DNA from: Candidatus Woesearchaeota archaeon
GTDB taxonomy: Archaea > Nanobdellota > Nanobdellia > Woesearchaeales > ARS49
Length of the DNA: 64,000 nucleotides
Direction of reading: 5' to 3'
Assembly: GCA_016203225.1 (NCBI GenBank)
Contig: JACQNC010000014.1
Coordinates: forward strand, 1 to 64,000
The stretch's first letter is position 1. Each line of letters opens with the position of its first letter. Both the position numbers and the translations under genes were made by a program. Of the stretch, positions 1 through 7,680 are shown in pieces. The notes beneath the pieces were generated by a model. It did no database searches. It saw nothing but the letters and a program-made list of their open reading frames with translations, and had not been told where the DNA came from.

Positions 1-1
1 G

Positions 2-100
2 CACTACATCGACACCAAGATGCAGCTCGGCATGAAGTACCACGCCGACCGGATGCGGTTGGTCAACGCTCCCCGACAGAAAACGCTGGGGGATTATTGA
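2..100 (+). CDS. C-terminal end of an unidentified protein (partial)
   Basis: An open frame runs in from the left edge and ends at a TGA at 98-100, giving 32 residues rich in basic and polar residues (contains KMQLGMKYHADRMRLV). The start lies outside the window. Codon use is like the neighbouring genes, so it reads as the tail of a real plus-strand gene. No family can be assigned from so little sequence. Confidence 0.5.
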   Translation, partial: HYIDTKMQLGMKYHADRMRLVNAPRQKTLGDY

Positions 101-127
101 GGGACTGTTAACGCTCTGTTGATTTGT

Positions 128-649
128 TTATCGGTCATGAGGAACATTATCAGTTATGGTCTCTAGAAATCCGCATTTCTTGCATTTGAATTTGCGCTCG
201 ATTTGATCGGGTGGTTTGCCACCTATTCGCTCTTCTCCAGTTTTGAACGATTCCAGGTGATACATGCTGAACGCTTCGTCACATTTCATACATCGTCTAT
301 CGCGAAGACATTGGAAGAACATGACTGAAACAACAAGCACTAGAGCTGCAACAACCGTTGCCGTCGTGTTTTGGAAATGCCAGCGGCTCCAATCGGCGGC
401 AAGATATCCGCCGGAAGTGATGGCGGTGGTGCCGAAAAGACAGGAAGTTTTCATGAATCCGATTTTCTTGAACAACCAACCATAGACTGAGAGGTATGCG
501 TTGTGAAGCCGATTGCCCGAATCTATCCGAATGGATTTTTGTCTGTCTTTCTGTGCGGTCTGAACGACCACATTGACGTTCGCGTCGCGCGTTGACTGCA
601 CAGTAACATTCTGGCTTCCCTGAACTTCTTGACGCTGACCACGCCCCAT
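128..649 (-). CDS. Two-helix membrane protein with C-terminal zinc ribbon
   Basis: Protein of 173 residues. A polar N-terminus of about 55 residues is followed by two hydrophobic segments (about residues 64-84 and 95-112). A cytosolic tail then holds two CxxC pairs (CMKC near 121 and CKKC near 157), as in a zinc ribbon. A TATA-like TTTTTAAAG at about 672-681 lies 23-32 bases before the ATG, so the mRNA is probably leaderless. I do not recognise the family. Role unknown; a membrane-tethered metal-binding domain is what the sequence shows. Confidence 0.7.
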   Translation of the reverse strand: MGRGQRQEVQGSQNVTVQSTRDANVNVVVQTAQKDRQKSIRIDSGNRLHNAYLSVYGWLFKKIGFMKTSCLFGTTAITSGGYLAADWSRWHFQNTTATVVAALVLVVSVMFFQCLRDRRCMKCDEAFSMYHLESFKTGEERIGGKPPDQIERKFKCKKCGFLETITDNVPHDR

Positions 650-725
650 GTTCGCGTTGTGTTTGTGGTCGATTTTTAAAGATTGTGGTTCCCTGAGATC
701 CTCTTCGGGTTTTTAAGAGAGCAGT

Positions 726-1310
726 TCACTTCCTCCTATCCAACTCATTCTGCACTATCGTCACGCACTGTGATGCGAAAAGCACAACGGGCCCCAAAGT
801 CACGCGTTCAGCGCCGAGCTTGTCCAGGAACGATTCTGACTTCTCAGGCATGCCGATGTAGTCGCCGAACACAAACGTGACGTCCTCCGTGAATTCGACC
901 GAACGCACGTCCTTCCCTTTCGGGTGTAGGTAGAACACCGCGCTCGTCTCCGTGTGCGCTTTCACGACCTCTTCGAAGCTCTTGCGCGACACCATCACGC
1001 CGGGGCTGACCTCCTTCGAGTCGCCCATCTTTATCGATTTCTTGATGGCCTTGTTCACGAAGAACGCGATCCCTCGCTCATCGAACGGCAGGTCCTTGAT
1101 CGCGGCGCCGTAGAAAGTAACGGTCAACGGCGGCGTCGGAGGACCCTCCAAAACGACATGCACGACAGTGTCAGAACGCACGTTGTTCGACACCCACAAC
1201 GCGTTCCCGATGCACGACGCAACCACCTGCATGTTGCCCGCGGAAGACAAGTCATCGATGTCGAACGGTTTCGTGACCGACTTCCGCGCCCGCAGGATGA
1301 ATGTCCGCAT
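726..1310 (-). CDS. trmY: tRNA (pseudouridine(54)-N1)-methyltransferase TrmY
   Basis: 194 residues, usual length for TrmY (DUF358, SPOUT superfamily). The start MRTFILRARKSVTKPFDIDD and the segment VVHVVLEGPPTPP are typical of the family. It uses S-adenosylmethionine to methylate N1 of pseudouridine 54 in the T-loop of archaeal tRNA, replacing the ribothymidine of bacteria. The C-terminal part (GAERVTLGPVVLFASQCVTI) is the SPOUT knot region where SAM binds. A TTTTAAT box at about 1334-1343 places a leaderless start at this ATG. It stands alone, divergent from the 1536 gene. Confidence 0.93.
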   Translation of the reverse strand: MRTFILRARKSVTKPFDIDDLSSAGNMQVVASCIGNALWVSNNVRSDTVVHVVLEGPPTPPLTVTFYGAAIKDLPFDERGIAFFVNKAIKKSIKMGDSKEVSPGVMVSRKSFEEVVKAHTETSAVFYLHPKGKDVRSVEFTEDVTFVFGDYIGMPEKSESFLDKLGAERVTLGPVVLFASQCVTIVQNELDRRK

Positions 1311-1369
1311 GGAAGTTTCTCATGACGTGCTGCATTAAAACCTGTCGTTTCCATTCGTCCCCGCATTGC

Positions 1370-1444
1370 TCCCCAAGCAGGTTTGTAGTCGCTTTATCGG
1401 CACTGAATCGATAGTTATAATGCCACTGCCAATCTGCCTGGGCA
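1370..1444. repeat. Dispersed palindromic repeat, copy A
   Basis: 75-bp intergenic element between divergent trmY and the 1536 gene. It starts TCCCCAAGCAGGTTTG and ends with the imperfect inverse complement, CAATCTGCCTGGGCA. Read on the minus strand it aligns end to end with the copies at 19417, 38188, 42728 and 59065, sharing the ends and a central ATCGATTC. No ORF is supported in it. Confidence 0.85.
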
Positions 1445-1504
1445 CGGCGACCTGAGAACGCAAAGCATGGAAATATTTCCAATCACTCATCCGTAAAGAT
1501 AAAA

Positions 1505-1514
1505 GCTTAAATAT
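1505..1514 (+). promoter_or_regulatory. TATA box for the 1536 gene
   Basis: GCTTAAATAT lies about 26 bases before the ATG at 1536, the archaeal TATA-to-start distance for a leaderless transcript. There is no Shine-Dalgarno before the ATG, which agrees. Confidence 0.6.
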
Positions 1515-1535
1515 GCTCCGTCGTGTCGCACGTGC

Positions 1536-1991
1536 ATGGTCAAGGGGGAGACGTTGGACATCAAAATCGATACGCCTGTAATGGAAGTCCAACACCTGCT
1601 CGAGGCGATCGCGGCGAGCAAGGAGCCCGCGCAAAAGGCGAAACGCACAGCTGTGCTGGACGAGGACGTTCTTCGCTACCTCCCTGCTGCGCTCCCGCAG
1701 TACGTTCCTGAAGAGAAGAAGGAAGAGCGCATAATCATCACACCCTTGGTGAACGAATGGGCGTTCCAGGACACGAACGGATTCGACCCTAATGACAAGC
1801 AAGCGGTCTTCCGTCTACCTGCCGCGGTCGTGTACGTCATGCAGTTGCCGGTGGCGCGCGAATGGCACAAGACAGCGGCATCCCTCGATATCAATGAGAA
1901 CCCTTTCTCACTGAACGGTCAATCAAGCGAGTTCTTCATCGCGACAAAAGGCTACCTGAACCAGAAGGACTTCGGATCCCTCTTCAACTAG
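1536..1991 (+). CDS. Conserved-looking hypothetical protein, 151 aa
   Basis: 151 residues, soluble, no signal peptide or membrane segment. The N-terminal half is charged and probably helical; the C-terminal half (about 65-150) alternates hydrophobic strands (RIIITPLVNEWAF, AAVVYVMQLPV, SEFFIATKGYL). GC3 and codon use match the host genes. The start is fixed by a TATA box at 1505-1514 (leaderless ATG). I do not recognise a family and infer no function. Confidence 0.75.
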   Translation: MVKGETLDIKIDTPVMEVQHLLEAIAASKEPAQKAKRTAVLDEDVLRYLPAALPQYVPEEKKEERIIITPLVNEWAFQDTNGFDPNDKQAVFRLPAAVVYVMQLPVAREWHKTAASLDINENPFSLNGQSSEFFIATKGYLNQKDFGSLFN

Positions 1992-2026
1992 CGCGTGCTT
2001 CGTCGATGGTGCCTAATTCCGAAAGA

Positions 2027-2035
2027 CTTAAATAG
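2027..2035 (+). promoter_or_regulatory. TATA box for the 2056 small gene
   Basis: CTTAAATAG lies about 25 bases before the ATG at 2056. It supports transcription of the otherwise easily missed 41-residue ORF and of the phosphatase gene behind it. Confidence 0.6.
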
Positions 2036-2055
2036 CCTCCGACGACAAAGAGGGT

Positions 2056-2181
2056 ATGGCAGTCAAGCTCGTCAAGCTCGTCAACGACCCGTGCTTCGGC
2101 AAGAAGCACGAACTCATCGACCAGTGCCAAGCCTGCTGGATCAAGCAAGCCTGCCTGATCACCTTCAGGAACAGGAAATAG
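2056..2181 (+). CDS. Small Cys-containing protein, 41 aa
   Basis: ATG at 2056, TAG at 2179-2181; 41 residues beginning MAVKLVKLVNDPCFGKKHEL. Four cysteines, including a CQAC pair near the middle and a later ACL, suggest metal binding or a disulfide. Support comes from a well placed TATA box and a stop only seven bases before the next gene, so the two are probably co-transcribed. Too short for family assignment. Confidence 0.6.
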   Translation: MAVKLVKLVNDPCFGKKHELIDQCQACWIKQACLITFRNRK

Positions 2182-2188
2182 TCCTGCC

Positions 2189-2494
2189 ATGAACGTTCTC
2201 TTCATCTGCAACCAGAACCAGAACAGGAGCAAGACAGCAGAAGACTTGTTCCGAGACAGGTTCACAACGCGGTCTGCGGGGTTGTACAACGATCATCCTG
2301 TCACCGAACAAGAGCTTGCCTGGGCAGATGTCATCGCGGTGATGGATGATTTCCAGCGCACCGAACTCGCGAAGCGTTTTCCGCAGGTGTACCTTAAGAA
2401 GCGCATCATATCATTGAACGTCCCTGATGTCTTCAAATATCACCAACCCGAACTCGTCACGTTGTTGAACGAGCGCGTCGCCGCATTACTGTAG
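2189..2494 (+). CDS. Predicted low-molecular-weight protein tyrosine phosphatase-like
   Basis: 101 residues. The N-terminal loop CNQNQNRSKTAE has the C-x5-R-S layout of the phosphatase P-loop directly after a first hydrophobic strand (MNVLFI). The family (COG4551-like, about 100 residues) is shorter than classic LMW-PTP, and this length fits. A WADVIAVMDD segment near residue 50 could supply the general-acid aspartate. It follows the 41-residue gene and overlaps the 3' end of the convergent 2486 gene by nine bases. Substrate unknown. Confidence 0.75.
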   Translation: MNVLFICNQNQNRSKTAEDLFRDRFTTRSAGLYNDHPVTEQELAWADVIAVMDDFQRTELAKRFPQVYLKKRIISLNVPDVFKYHQPELVTLLNERVAALL

Positions 2495-2638
2495 CCATCC
2501 TTCGTATTGCCGTTGCGCTTCTTCCTTTGACGAAAATATCTTCGTCTCAGCGACGAGCAATCCTGGCAACCTGCGCGTGACCTTCCAGCGCGTGCCTTTC
2601 TCTGTCTTGAGCTCGCTGATCGAGACTTCCCAGCTCAT
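2486..2638 (-). CDS. Small hypothetical protein, 50 aa, coupled to the lamin-tail gene
   Basis: A 50-residue ORF (MSWEVSISELKTEKGTRWKV...) whose ATG overlaps the stop of the 2635 gene in an ATGA arrangement, a usual sign of translational coupling. It is charged, with one predicted strand pair and a C-terminal helix (SSKEEAQRQYEGWL). It ends inside the last codons of the convergent phosphatase gene. No family recognised. Confidence 0.55.
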   Translation of the reverse strand: MSWEVSISELKTEKGTRWKVTRRLPGLLVAETKIFSSKEEAQRQYEGWLQ

Positions 2639-3882
2639 GTCGACTCCTTCGCGCCGATGACGAGCGCGCCGAGATAGCTCCCTGGCGTCGCGGTCGAAGG
2701 GACCTTGACCTGCAGGCTCAACGGCAAGGTCGCGTTCGGTGCCAGGCTCACTTTCTTCGTCTGCGCAGTCGTCTTCAACGTCCCTGATAGCGCCGAACTG
2801 AAGTTCCCATCAAGCGAGAACTTCACGTTCGACAGGCTCAACATCTTGCTGCCGAACAACGGCGTCTTCGCGCTCAACAGGATATCCACAGGAGTGTTGC
2901 CGAGGTTCCGCAAAGTGGGCTTATCTGTAGTGGGATCCTTGTCGCCTTCGATGATGATGGTCTTGCCCGGGATGAGCTTGTCATAACCGAGCTCAACGAC
3001 ATCCAACCCGATGGCGGTCACGGGCAGGATCCCGATGCTCATGTTCGTCGTGACAGTCTCAGTGCCGTTGCTCGCCGTGACGCCGACAGAATAGTCGCCA
3101 GGCGATTGATAGAACGGGATCGAGAGCGTTGTCTGATAGAAATTTGTATCCGTCTCTTCTAAATCTATCACCGAACCCAAGAACAGCGCGACAACCGTGC
3201 CTGGGGAGCTCAGCTCGACGCTCAATGCGATCGTTGCGCCAACGCCAGGAACAGGCGCGACAGAAGCCATGCTCACATTCGTGTTCATGACCACGAACGC
3301 ATCGCTCGCATTCACTTCCAACATGAATGGGATTTCCTCGCCCTCAAAAACGATGAATGAAGGTTCGCTCTCAACGAAATCTGCGGAATTATCATCGGTA
3401 TCAACAGTCCTCACCAAACTCATCCCTTCGCTCGCGCCAGGATGCGGCGTGCCTTCATACAAATCAGGAGGAATGCCGCCAGGACTGCCCCATCCGACAG
3501 CATCAACAACCAGCCCTGAGGCATCCTTGAGCGCGATCCCTGAATCGGTGTTGTACATCGTGATTGATTCTTCGTGGTCAGCAGACGGCAGGGAAGGATC
3601 CTTCGTCGCCTCCCAGCCTATGTCTGCGACCAAAAGGGTCCCTTTCGGCGAAAGAAAGGAGCCAGGCGGCAGCGTCGCGTCTGCAGAGGACGCTTCTGTC
3701 GCGAGCGTCCAGCCGGAGATGTCGACGCTTACGTTGTCCTGATTGTACAGGAGCACGGCTTCGCCGCCCGACTCGGATGCGGGATCGTACAGCACTTCCT
3801 GGATGACGATGGCCTGGGAGGCTCCTGCCAATAGCGTGACCGTGAGCATCCATCGGATCCATGCGAGTTTCACCCATTTCAT
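2635..3882 (-). CDS. Secreted lamin-tail-domain protein
   Basis: About 415 residues from the ATG at 3882; a GTG at 3894 is an alternative. The N-terminus MKWVKLAWIRWMLTVTLLAG is a signal peptide ending near ASQA. Residues about 20-125 match a lamin-tail domain (VIQEVLYDPA, DISGWTL, ADHEESITMYN), a beta-fold common in archaeal and bacterial extracellular proteins. The rest forms two or three Ig-like beta sandwiches, the last reading PGSYLGALVIGA near the end. There is no C-terminal anchor, so it is likely released or bound non-covalently to the surface. It leads a two-gene unit with the 50-residue ORF. Confidence 0.75.
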   Translation of the reverse strand: MKWVKLAWIRWMLTVTLLAGASQAIVIQEVLYDPASESGGEAVLLYNQDNVSVDISGWTLATEASSADATLPPGSFLSPKGTLLVADIGWEATKDPSLPSADHEESITMYNTDSGIALKDASGLVVDAVGWGSPGGIPPDLYEGTPHPGASEGMSLVRTVDTDDNSADFVESEPSFIVFEGEEIPFMLEVNASDAFVVMNTNVSMASVAPVPGVGATIALSVELSSPGTVVALFLGSVIDLEETDTNFYQTTLSIPFYQSPGDYSVGVTASNGTETVTTNMSIGILPVTAIGLDVVELGYDKLIPGKTIIIEGDKDPTTDKPTLRNLGNTPVDILLSAKTPLFGSKMLSLSNVKFSLDGNFSSALSGTLKTTAQTKKVSLAPNATLPLSLQVKVPSTATPGSYLGALVIGAKEST

Positions 3883-4008
3883 CCTTTCCTTCACGACCGG
3901 AAACAGGATTCAAATGCGTTTCGCAGAAAAAACCGGAAGCCGTCCGGGCAAACACCCTGTTCTTCCGGTGCGGACCGGAAAAAACCGTCATCAAGCCGTA
4001 GTCGTTAT

Positions 4009-4038
4009 GAAAAAAGAAAAGAAGAAGAAAAAAGAAGG
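4009..4038 (-). terminator. T-rich terminator after the 4040 gene
   Basis: Just past the stop of the minus-strand surface gene the minus strand reads runs of T broken by C for about 30 bases, typical of archaeal intrinsic termination. Farther on (about 3940-3995) lie inverted CCGGAA/TTCCGG segments. Confidence 0.6.
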
Positions 4039-4039
4039 A

Positions 4040-5398
4040 TTACGCGTTCGGCTTCCTGACGAGCATCGTGACCAGGAAGACCAGGATCACGATGGCCGCG
4101 ATGACACCCAACGTCAACGTCGCGATGCCGGCAGTGCTGTCCAGGAAGCTTTCCGAGGACTTCGCCTTGCTAGTCACCGTGGTCGTGGTGGGCGTTGTCG
4201 TGGTAGTCGGAGGCGTTGTGACGACCGGCTGCGTAGTTGTCGTGGCAGTCGTGGTCGTCGGAGCAGCTTCGAGTTCCAAAGTCAGGGTGCGCATGTCGCT
4301 CTCGACATCCGTGTTCCAGTAGGAGCGGACCTCGACAGTGTAAACGCCCGGCTTCGTGCCCGCAGGGAGCGTCACCGTGACCGTGCGCGACAACTCGTCG
4401 CTCTTGTCGATCTCGAGGTTCTCCTTGCGCTCGGTGATGCCCAACGAAGGCACTGAGACCTCGAGGACGACCTCGTCCTCGTTGCTCTTGCCGATGTTGA
4501 CGACCTTGAGCTTGGCGTCGAACGTGTTCTTGCCGTAAGGCACCTTGCTCGGACTCAACGTGGCAGTTCTGATCGCGATCTCGTGGCTCTCGCGCTCGAC
4601 CTTGAGGTCGATCTTAGCCTCCTGGCCGTGCTGGCCGTTGCCGACGCTAGTGTCGTCGCGGTGGCCCTTCACGGTGATCTTGAGGGTGTAGTCGCCGGAC
4701 GCCTCGTCCTCGATATCCATATCGTCGAACGTGATGCTGTCCTCGTCCTCACCGGAGAGGCTGTCGATGGTCTCTTCCTCGTCGCCGGTGTCGAAGTCGG
4801 AGTCGATGTCCATGACGACGTCGATGTCCTCGAGGTCGATATCATCGTCCGAGTCGAAATTGCTCTCGACCTCGACGCGCACCTCGAGCTTGTCGCCCGG
4901 TTTGAGGTCCTTAAGGTCGTCGCCGTCGTCGAGGCTGTGTTCGTCCTCGCCGTTGACGGTGATGTAGACCTTCTTGATCTCGAGCAGGTTCTCGATCTGC
5001 ATGTTCAGCGTGTTGCTCGCCGAGACGTTGCCCGTCGCGCTCACGATGACGTTGCCGATGCCCTGCGCGGCGTTATCGAACGCGCTGTTGATGGCGTTCA
5101 GGTCCTTGTGCAGGAAGCCGCTGACGGTCACGGTGGCGGATGCGCCAGCAGCGAGGCTGGACGGTGCGCCCGTGAATCCGATCGCGAACTTGCTGTCCGC
5201 GGTGTGCGACATCGCGATGCCGCTCAACGTGCTGTTCCCGGTGTTCGTGATGGTCACCGTGGCGCTCGTGTTGGTGCCGGCTTCGGCGCTAGTGCCGCCC
5301 AGCGTGGCCGATGTGACGGTCAATTGCGCGCTCGCCGAGACGGCGAACAGCGCGATCGCAAGCATCGCGACCAACGGGATCAATATCGACTTCTTCAT
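4040..5398 (-). CDS. Acidic cell-surface protein with Thr-rich stalk and C-terminal membrane anchor
   Basis: 452 residues. Signal peptide MKKSILIPLVAMLAIALFA is cleaved near SASA. Residues about 25-140 look like a CARDB/Ig-type sandwich. A strongly acidic stretch (about 150-240, many Asp and Glu) could bind cations. A second sandwich (PSKVPYGKNTFDAKLKVVN) precedes a Thr/Pro stalk and a transmembrane helix (IATLTLGVIAAIVILVFLVT) with a short basic tail. This is the build of an archaeal S-layer or surface protein held by its C-terminus. No PGF-CTERM-type sorting motif is visible. Promoter CTTTATATAG at 5451-5460. Confidence 0.8.
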   Translation of the reverse strand: MKKSILIPLVAMLAIALFAVSASAQLTVTSATLGGTSAEAGTNTSATVTITNTGNSTLSGIAMSHTADSKFAIGFTGAPSSLAAGASATVTVSGFLHKDLNAINSAFDNAAQGIGNVIVSATGNVSASNTLNMQIENLLEIKKVYITVNGEDEHSLDDGDDLKDLKPGDKLEVRVEVESNFDSDDDIDLEDIDVVMDIDSDFDTGDEEETIDSLSGEDEDSITFDDMDIEDEASGDYTLKITVKGHRDDTSVGNGQHGQEAKIDLKVERESHEIAIRTATLSPSKVPYGKNTFDAKLKVVNIGKSNEDEVVLEVSVPSLGITERKENLEIDKSDELSRTVTVTLPAGTKPGVYTVEVRSYWNTDVESDMRTLTLELEAAPTTTTATTTTQPVVTTPPTTTTTPTTTTVTSKAKSSESFLDSTAGIATLTLGVIAAIVILVFLVTMLVRKPNA

Positions 5399-5450
5399 GG
5401 TAGGTTACCCCCACTTCAAGAGTGTGTTGCTATTGGAGAGGAGTGATTCT

Positions 5451-5493
5451 CTATATAAAGGTATCGGTGACCCTCCAGGAAGGTATATAAATA
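5451..5493. promoter_or_regulatory. Divergent TATA boxes
   Basis: CTATATAAAG (5451-5460) serves the minus-strand surface gene with about a 28-base leader. TATATAAATA (5484-5493) serves the SemiSWEET on the plus strand, whose ATG at 5515 is then leaderless. Confidence 0.65.
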
Positions 5494-5514
5494 GCCCTTC
5501 TTGAGGGTTTTTCC

Positions 5515-5772
5515 ATGGCATTCTGGGACGTCCTGGGCATCCTGGCGGGCATCTGCGTGACTGTCGGCTGGCTGCCCGAGATCTACCACGGCTGGAGAAC
5601 CAAGCATCTGGAGGACGTGAACGTCTGGTTCTTGTTGATAGCGATGCTCGGTTCTTTGCTGTTCATCCTCTACTTCTATAGTAGGCAGGAATGGATTGGT
5701 TTGGGAACGAACGCAGTAGCGTTCACGTTCATCACGATACTCTTGTTGATGAAGTGGCGGTTCGAGAGATAG
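5515..5772 (+). CDS. SemiSWEET-type PQ-loop transporter
   Basis: 85 residues with three hydrophobic segments, one PQ-loop triple-helix bundle. The first helix ends in the family signature VGWLPEIYHGWRTK, with Pro-Glu replacing Pro-Gln, and the sequence after it (DVNVWFLLIAMLGSLLFILY) is typical of MtN3/SemiSWEET proteins. Such proteins work as homodimers moving small sugars across the membrane. Substrate cannot be told from sequence. Leaderless start from a TATA box at 5484. Confidence 0.85.
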   Translation: MAFWDVLGILAGICVTVGWLPEIYHGWRTKHLEDVNVWFLLIAMLGSLLFILYFYSRQEWIGLGTNAVAFTFITILLLMKWRFER

Positions 5773-5872
5773 ACTTGCGCGGAAGATAGGAACTGTTGAA
5801 TTATTGTCTGTCACAACTTAGAAATTATTAACTAATGAACTATTTAAATAAACACACTCTATTTTGCTCAAC

Positions 5873-6214
5873 ATGGTAGAACTCGAAATCATGAATAACT
5901 CCGCCGTAAGCCCGGGAGACATTCTATTGTTGCGGGATTTACAGAATAGAGTGAACAGTGAGTTTCGTGAAAATCAATTAGTGGACATCAGGCCTATCGC
6001 AATCGAGTTAGGTTTGGATCTGGATAAAATCATGCACAGAGTAATCGATATTTGTAAAACGAGAACATATACTGCAGGAGGACATGTCTTCTGTACAAAA
6101 TACAATGTGCTTCCAGAATATGAACGAGTAGGAAGCTTGGTGCTTGATGGAGACCACGTTGAGGGTCTACGGCAAATTTTGAGAGTGGACATGGGACAGC
6201 GCCCTGATTATTAG
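5873..6214 (+). CDS. Hypothetical protein, 113 aa
   Basis: 113 residues from the ATG at 5873 (an upstream TTG at 5864 is less likely). The TATA box TATTTAAATA at 5841-5850 puts the transcript start next to this ATG. Soluble; the first half is helical (DILLLRDLQNRVNSEF) and the middle (IAIELGLDLDKIMHRVIDIC) looks like a helix-turn-helix, so a small DNA-binding protein is possible but unproven. The base composition is more AT-rich than its neighbours, which may mean recent arrival. Confidence 0.6.
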   Translation: MVELEIMNNSAVSPGDILLLRDLQNRVNSEFRENQLVDIRPIAIELGLDLDKIMHRVIDICKTRTYTAGGHVFCTKYNVLPEYERVGSLVLDGDHVEGLRQILRVDMGQRPDY

Positions 6215-6270
6215 ACCTCACCTTCTCGTCCAATCTCGACAAAGCGTCATTCAACTGAGAAGAAAGCTAA

Positions 6271-6867
6271 TCATCTGCTCGCGTCTGCCTGTCTCTCAAG
6301 CTCCAATTTCTTCTGTATCGCAGCAGACTTCTGGTCGAGCTTGTACGCGGAGATGAGCTCATCAGCAAGCGCGGATTCGATCGACGTCTTGGAGTTGAAG
6401 CTCTTGCCGTACGCGCCTTGCGTGAAGTAACGCAAAGCGATATCGATGCGTCGTTGCGGCGCGCATTCGGTGGCTTTCGGATAGCGAGCCCCGCCATATT
6501 CTATCGTGACGATCTCCTCGCGCGGAGCCGCGTTCTCGAGAGCCTTCACGAACACCTTGACGGGATTCTCCTTCGTCTTCTGCTCGATGATCTCGAGCGC
6601 CCGCTTGACGATGTCGTGCGCCTGGGCAGCCATGCCGGTCATGTGGCCGGAACTGTGCCAGTGCTTGCCCGATTTCGAGCCGGGCTGCATGATCTTGTTG
6701 ATCAGGCGCTCGACGATGAAGACCTTGCTCTTGTGGAAGTTGCGGCCCGCGTAACGAGCCCCTGTTTTGGGCACGATGCGCGGATTGAGAACGATATACC
6801 GCTGCAGACCGAGGTCCTCGACCCCGATGCCGTCCGTGTTCCACTTGTTGAATGCGAGGATCGCCAT
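6271..6867 (-). CDS. rps7: Small ribosomal subunit protein uS7
   Basis: 198 residues, archaeal length. Characteristic segments are RNFHKSKVFIVERLINKIM and KENPVKVFVKALENAAPREE, then the YGGARYPKATECAPQRR loop that contacts 16S rRNA. It nucleates the head of the 30S subunit. It follows uS12 by two bases. In most archaea EF-1alpha and uS10 come next; here an unrelated plus-strand gene does. Confidence 0.96.
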   Translation of the reverse strand: MAILAFNKWNTDGIGVEDLGLQRYIVLNPRIVPKTGARYAGRNFHKSKVFIVERLINKIMQPGSKSGKHWHSSGHMTGMAAQAHDIVKRALEIIEQKTKENPVKVFVKALENAAPREEIVTIEYGGARYPKATECAPQRRIDIALRYFTQGAYGKSFNSKTSIESALADELISAYKLDQKSAAIQKKLELERQADASR

Positions 6868-6869
6868 GG

Positions 6870-7307
6870 TTACTTGCGTGCCTTCTCGATCTTGCCGTGC
6901 AGCAACGCATCAAGGCTTTGATCATTGACCTTGATGACCTGCCATCGCACACCAGGGATGTCGCCCTTGGCGCGGCCCTTCTTGCCGCCGATGCATTCGA
7001 TGATGACCTCATCGTGCTCGTCTATCAGTTTCTGCGCGCCGGAGCCCGGCATGAACGCCGTGACTTGGCGGCCGTTCTTGATCAGCTGGACACGCGCGCA
7101 CTTGCGCATGGCTGAGTTGGGCTGCTTTGCTTCCAATTGCACCTTCTCCAGAACGATGCCTTTCGCCATGGAAGCGCCCTCCAACGGGTCTGCCTTGGTC
7201 TTGAGATCGAGAGTGCGACGGATGAATTTCTTCGAGTGCCAATGGCCCTCGTGGCGTCTCCGCTTGAGCGATTGCGCAACGTTCAGTCCATTCGCCTTGT
7301 TAGCCAT
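6870..7307 (-). CDS. rps12: Small ribosomal subunit protein uS12
   Basis: 145 residues, typical of archaea. The decoding-centre loop is clear ([20 protein letters not shown]), as is the [14 protein letters not shown] region near the end. It helps tRNA selection in the A site. The gene starts a two-gene unit with uS7 under its own TATA box (7331-7340), instead of following NusA directly as in the usual archaeal operon. Confidence 0.96.
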   Translation of the reverse strand: MANKANGLNVAQSLKRRRHEGHWHSKKFIRRTLDLKTKADPLEGASMAKGIVLEKVQLEAKQPNSAMRKCARVQLIKNGRQVTAFMPGSGAQKLIDEHDEVIIECIGGKKGRAKGDIPGVRWQVIKVNDQSLDALLHGKIEKARK

Positions 7308-7330
7308 TGTTCGTTCTGCGCCGAGTAGGG

Positions 7331-7340
7331 GTATTTAAAG
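7331..7340 (-). promoter_or_regulatory. TATA box for rps12-rps7
   Basis: CTTTAAATAC on the minus strand, about 24-33 bases before the uS12 ATG, gives a leaderless transcript and shows that rps12-rps7 are uncoupled from the RNAP operon. Confidence 0.65.
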
Positions 7341-7353
7341 GTTGCGTTGGGGC

Positions 7354-7680
7354 TCACGAAGCGCGTGTCCTTCGCCTTACCACAACAGGAGTAGGTTCTG
7401 ATGCAGGCGCAACAGTTTCAGCAGGAGCAGTCACAGGAGCCTCGACAGGCGCCGGCGGCTTTGGCGCAGGAGCGACCGGTTCAATAGTAGCCTCAATAGG
7501 TGCCGGCGGTTCTGGCGTGGCCTCTATCGGAGTCGGCAGCGGTTTGTTCGGCACGATAGTGGGCTCGGGCGCGATGATCTCGGACTTGCTGAGGAATCCG
7601 AACCCGATTATACTACTCGCGACGAGCGCGAACAGCACAAGCGCGATTCCGGTAGTCCATCTCAAGCGTTCAAAACTCAT
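7354..7680 (-). CDS. Single-pass membrane protein with Pro/Ala-rich tail
   Basis: 108 residues. A short N-terminus is followed by one hydrophobic helix (GIALVLFALVASSIIGFGFL), then about 70 residues rich in Pro, Ala, Glu and Thr, ending in a basic cluster (VVVRRRTRAS). The ATG overlaps the stop of the flavocytochrome gene (ATGA), so it is the third gene of the apbE unit. No FMN-binding domain or DGxxT-type flavinylation motif is seen. It could be a wall-spanning linker for its two partners; that is inference. Confidence 0.65.
   Translation of the reverse strand: MSFERLRWTTGIALVLFALVASSIIGFGFLSKSEIIAPEPTIVPNKPLPTPIEATPEPPAPIEATIEPVAPAPKPPAPVEAPVTAPAETVAPASEPTPVVVRRRTRAS

Noticed and set aside
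4583-5446. Long plus-strand ORF opposite the acidic surface gene
   Set aside because: It is the antisense shadow of the Asp/Glu/Thr-rich coding region; no promoter or ribosome site fits.
7354-7680. Small Pro-rich protein as the ApbE flavin acceptor
   Set aside because: No FMN-binding domain and no DGxx[ST] motif in its 108 residues.
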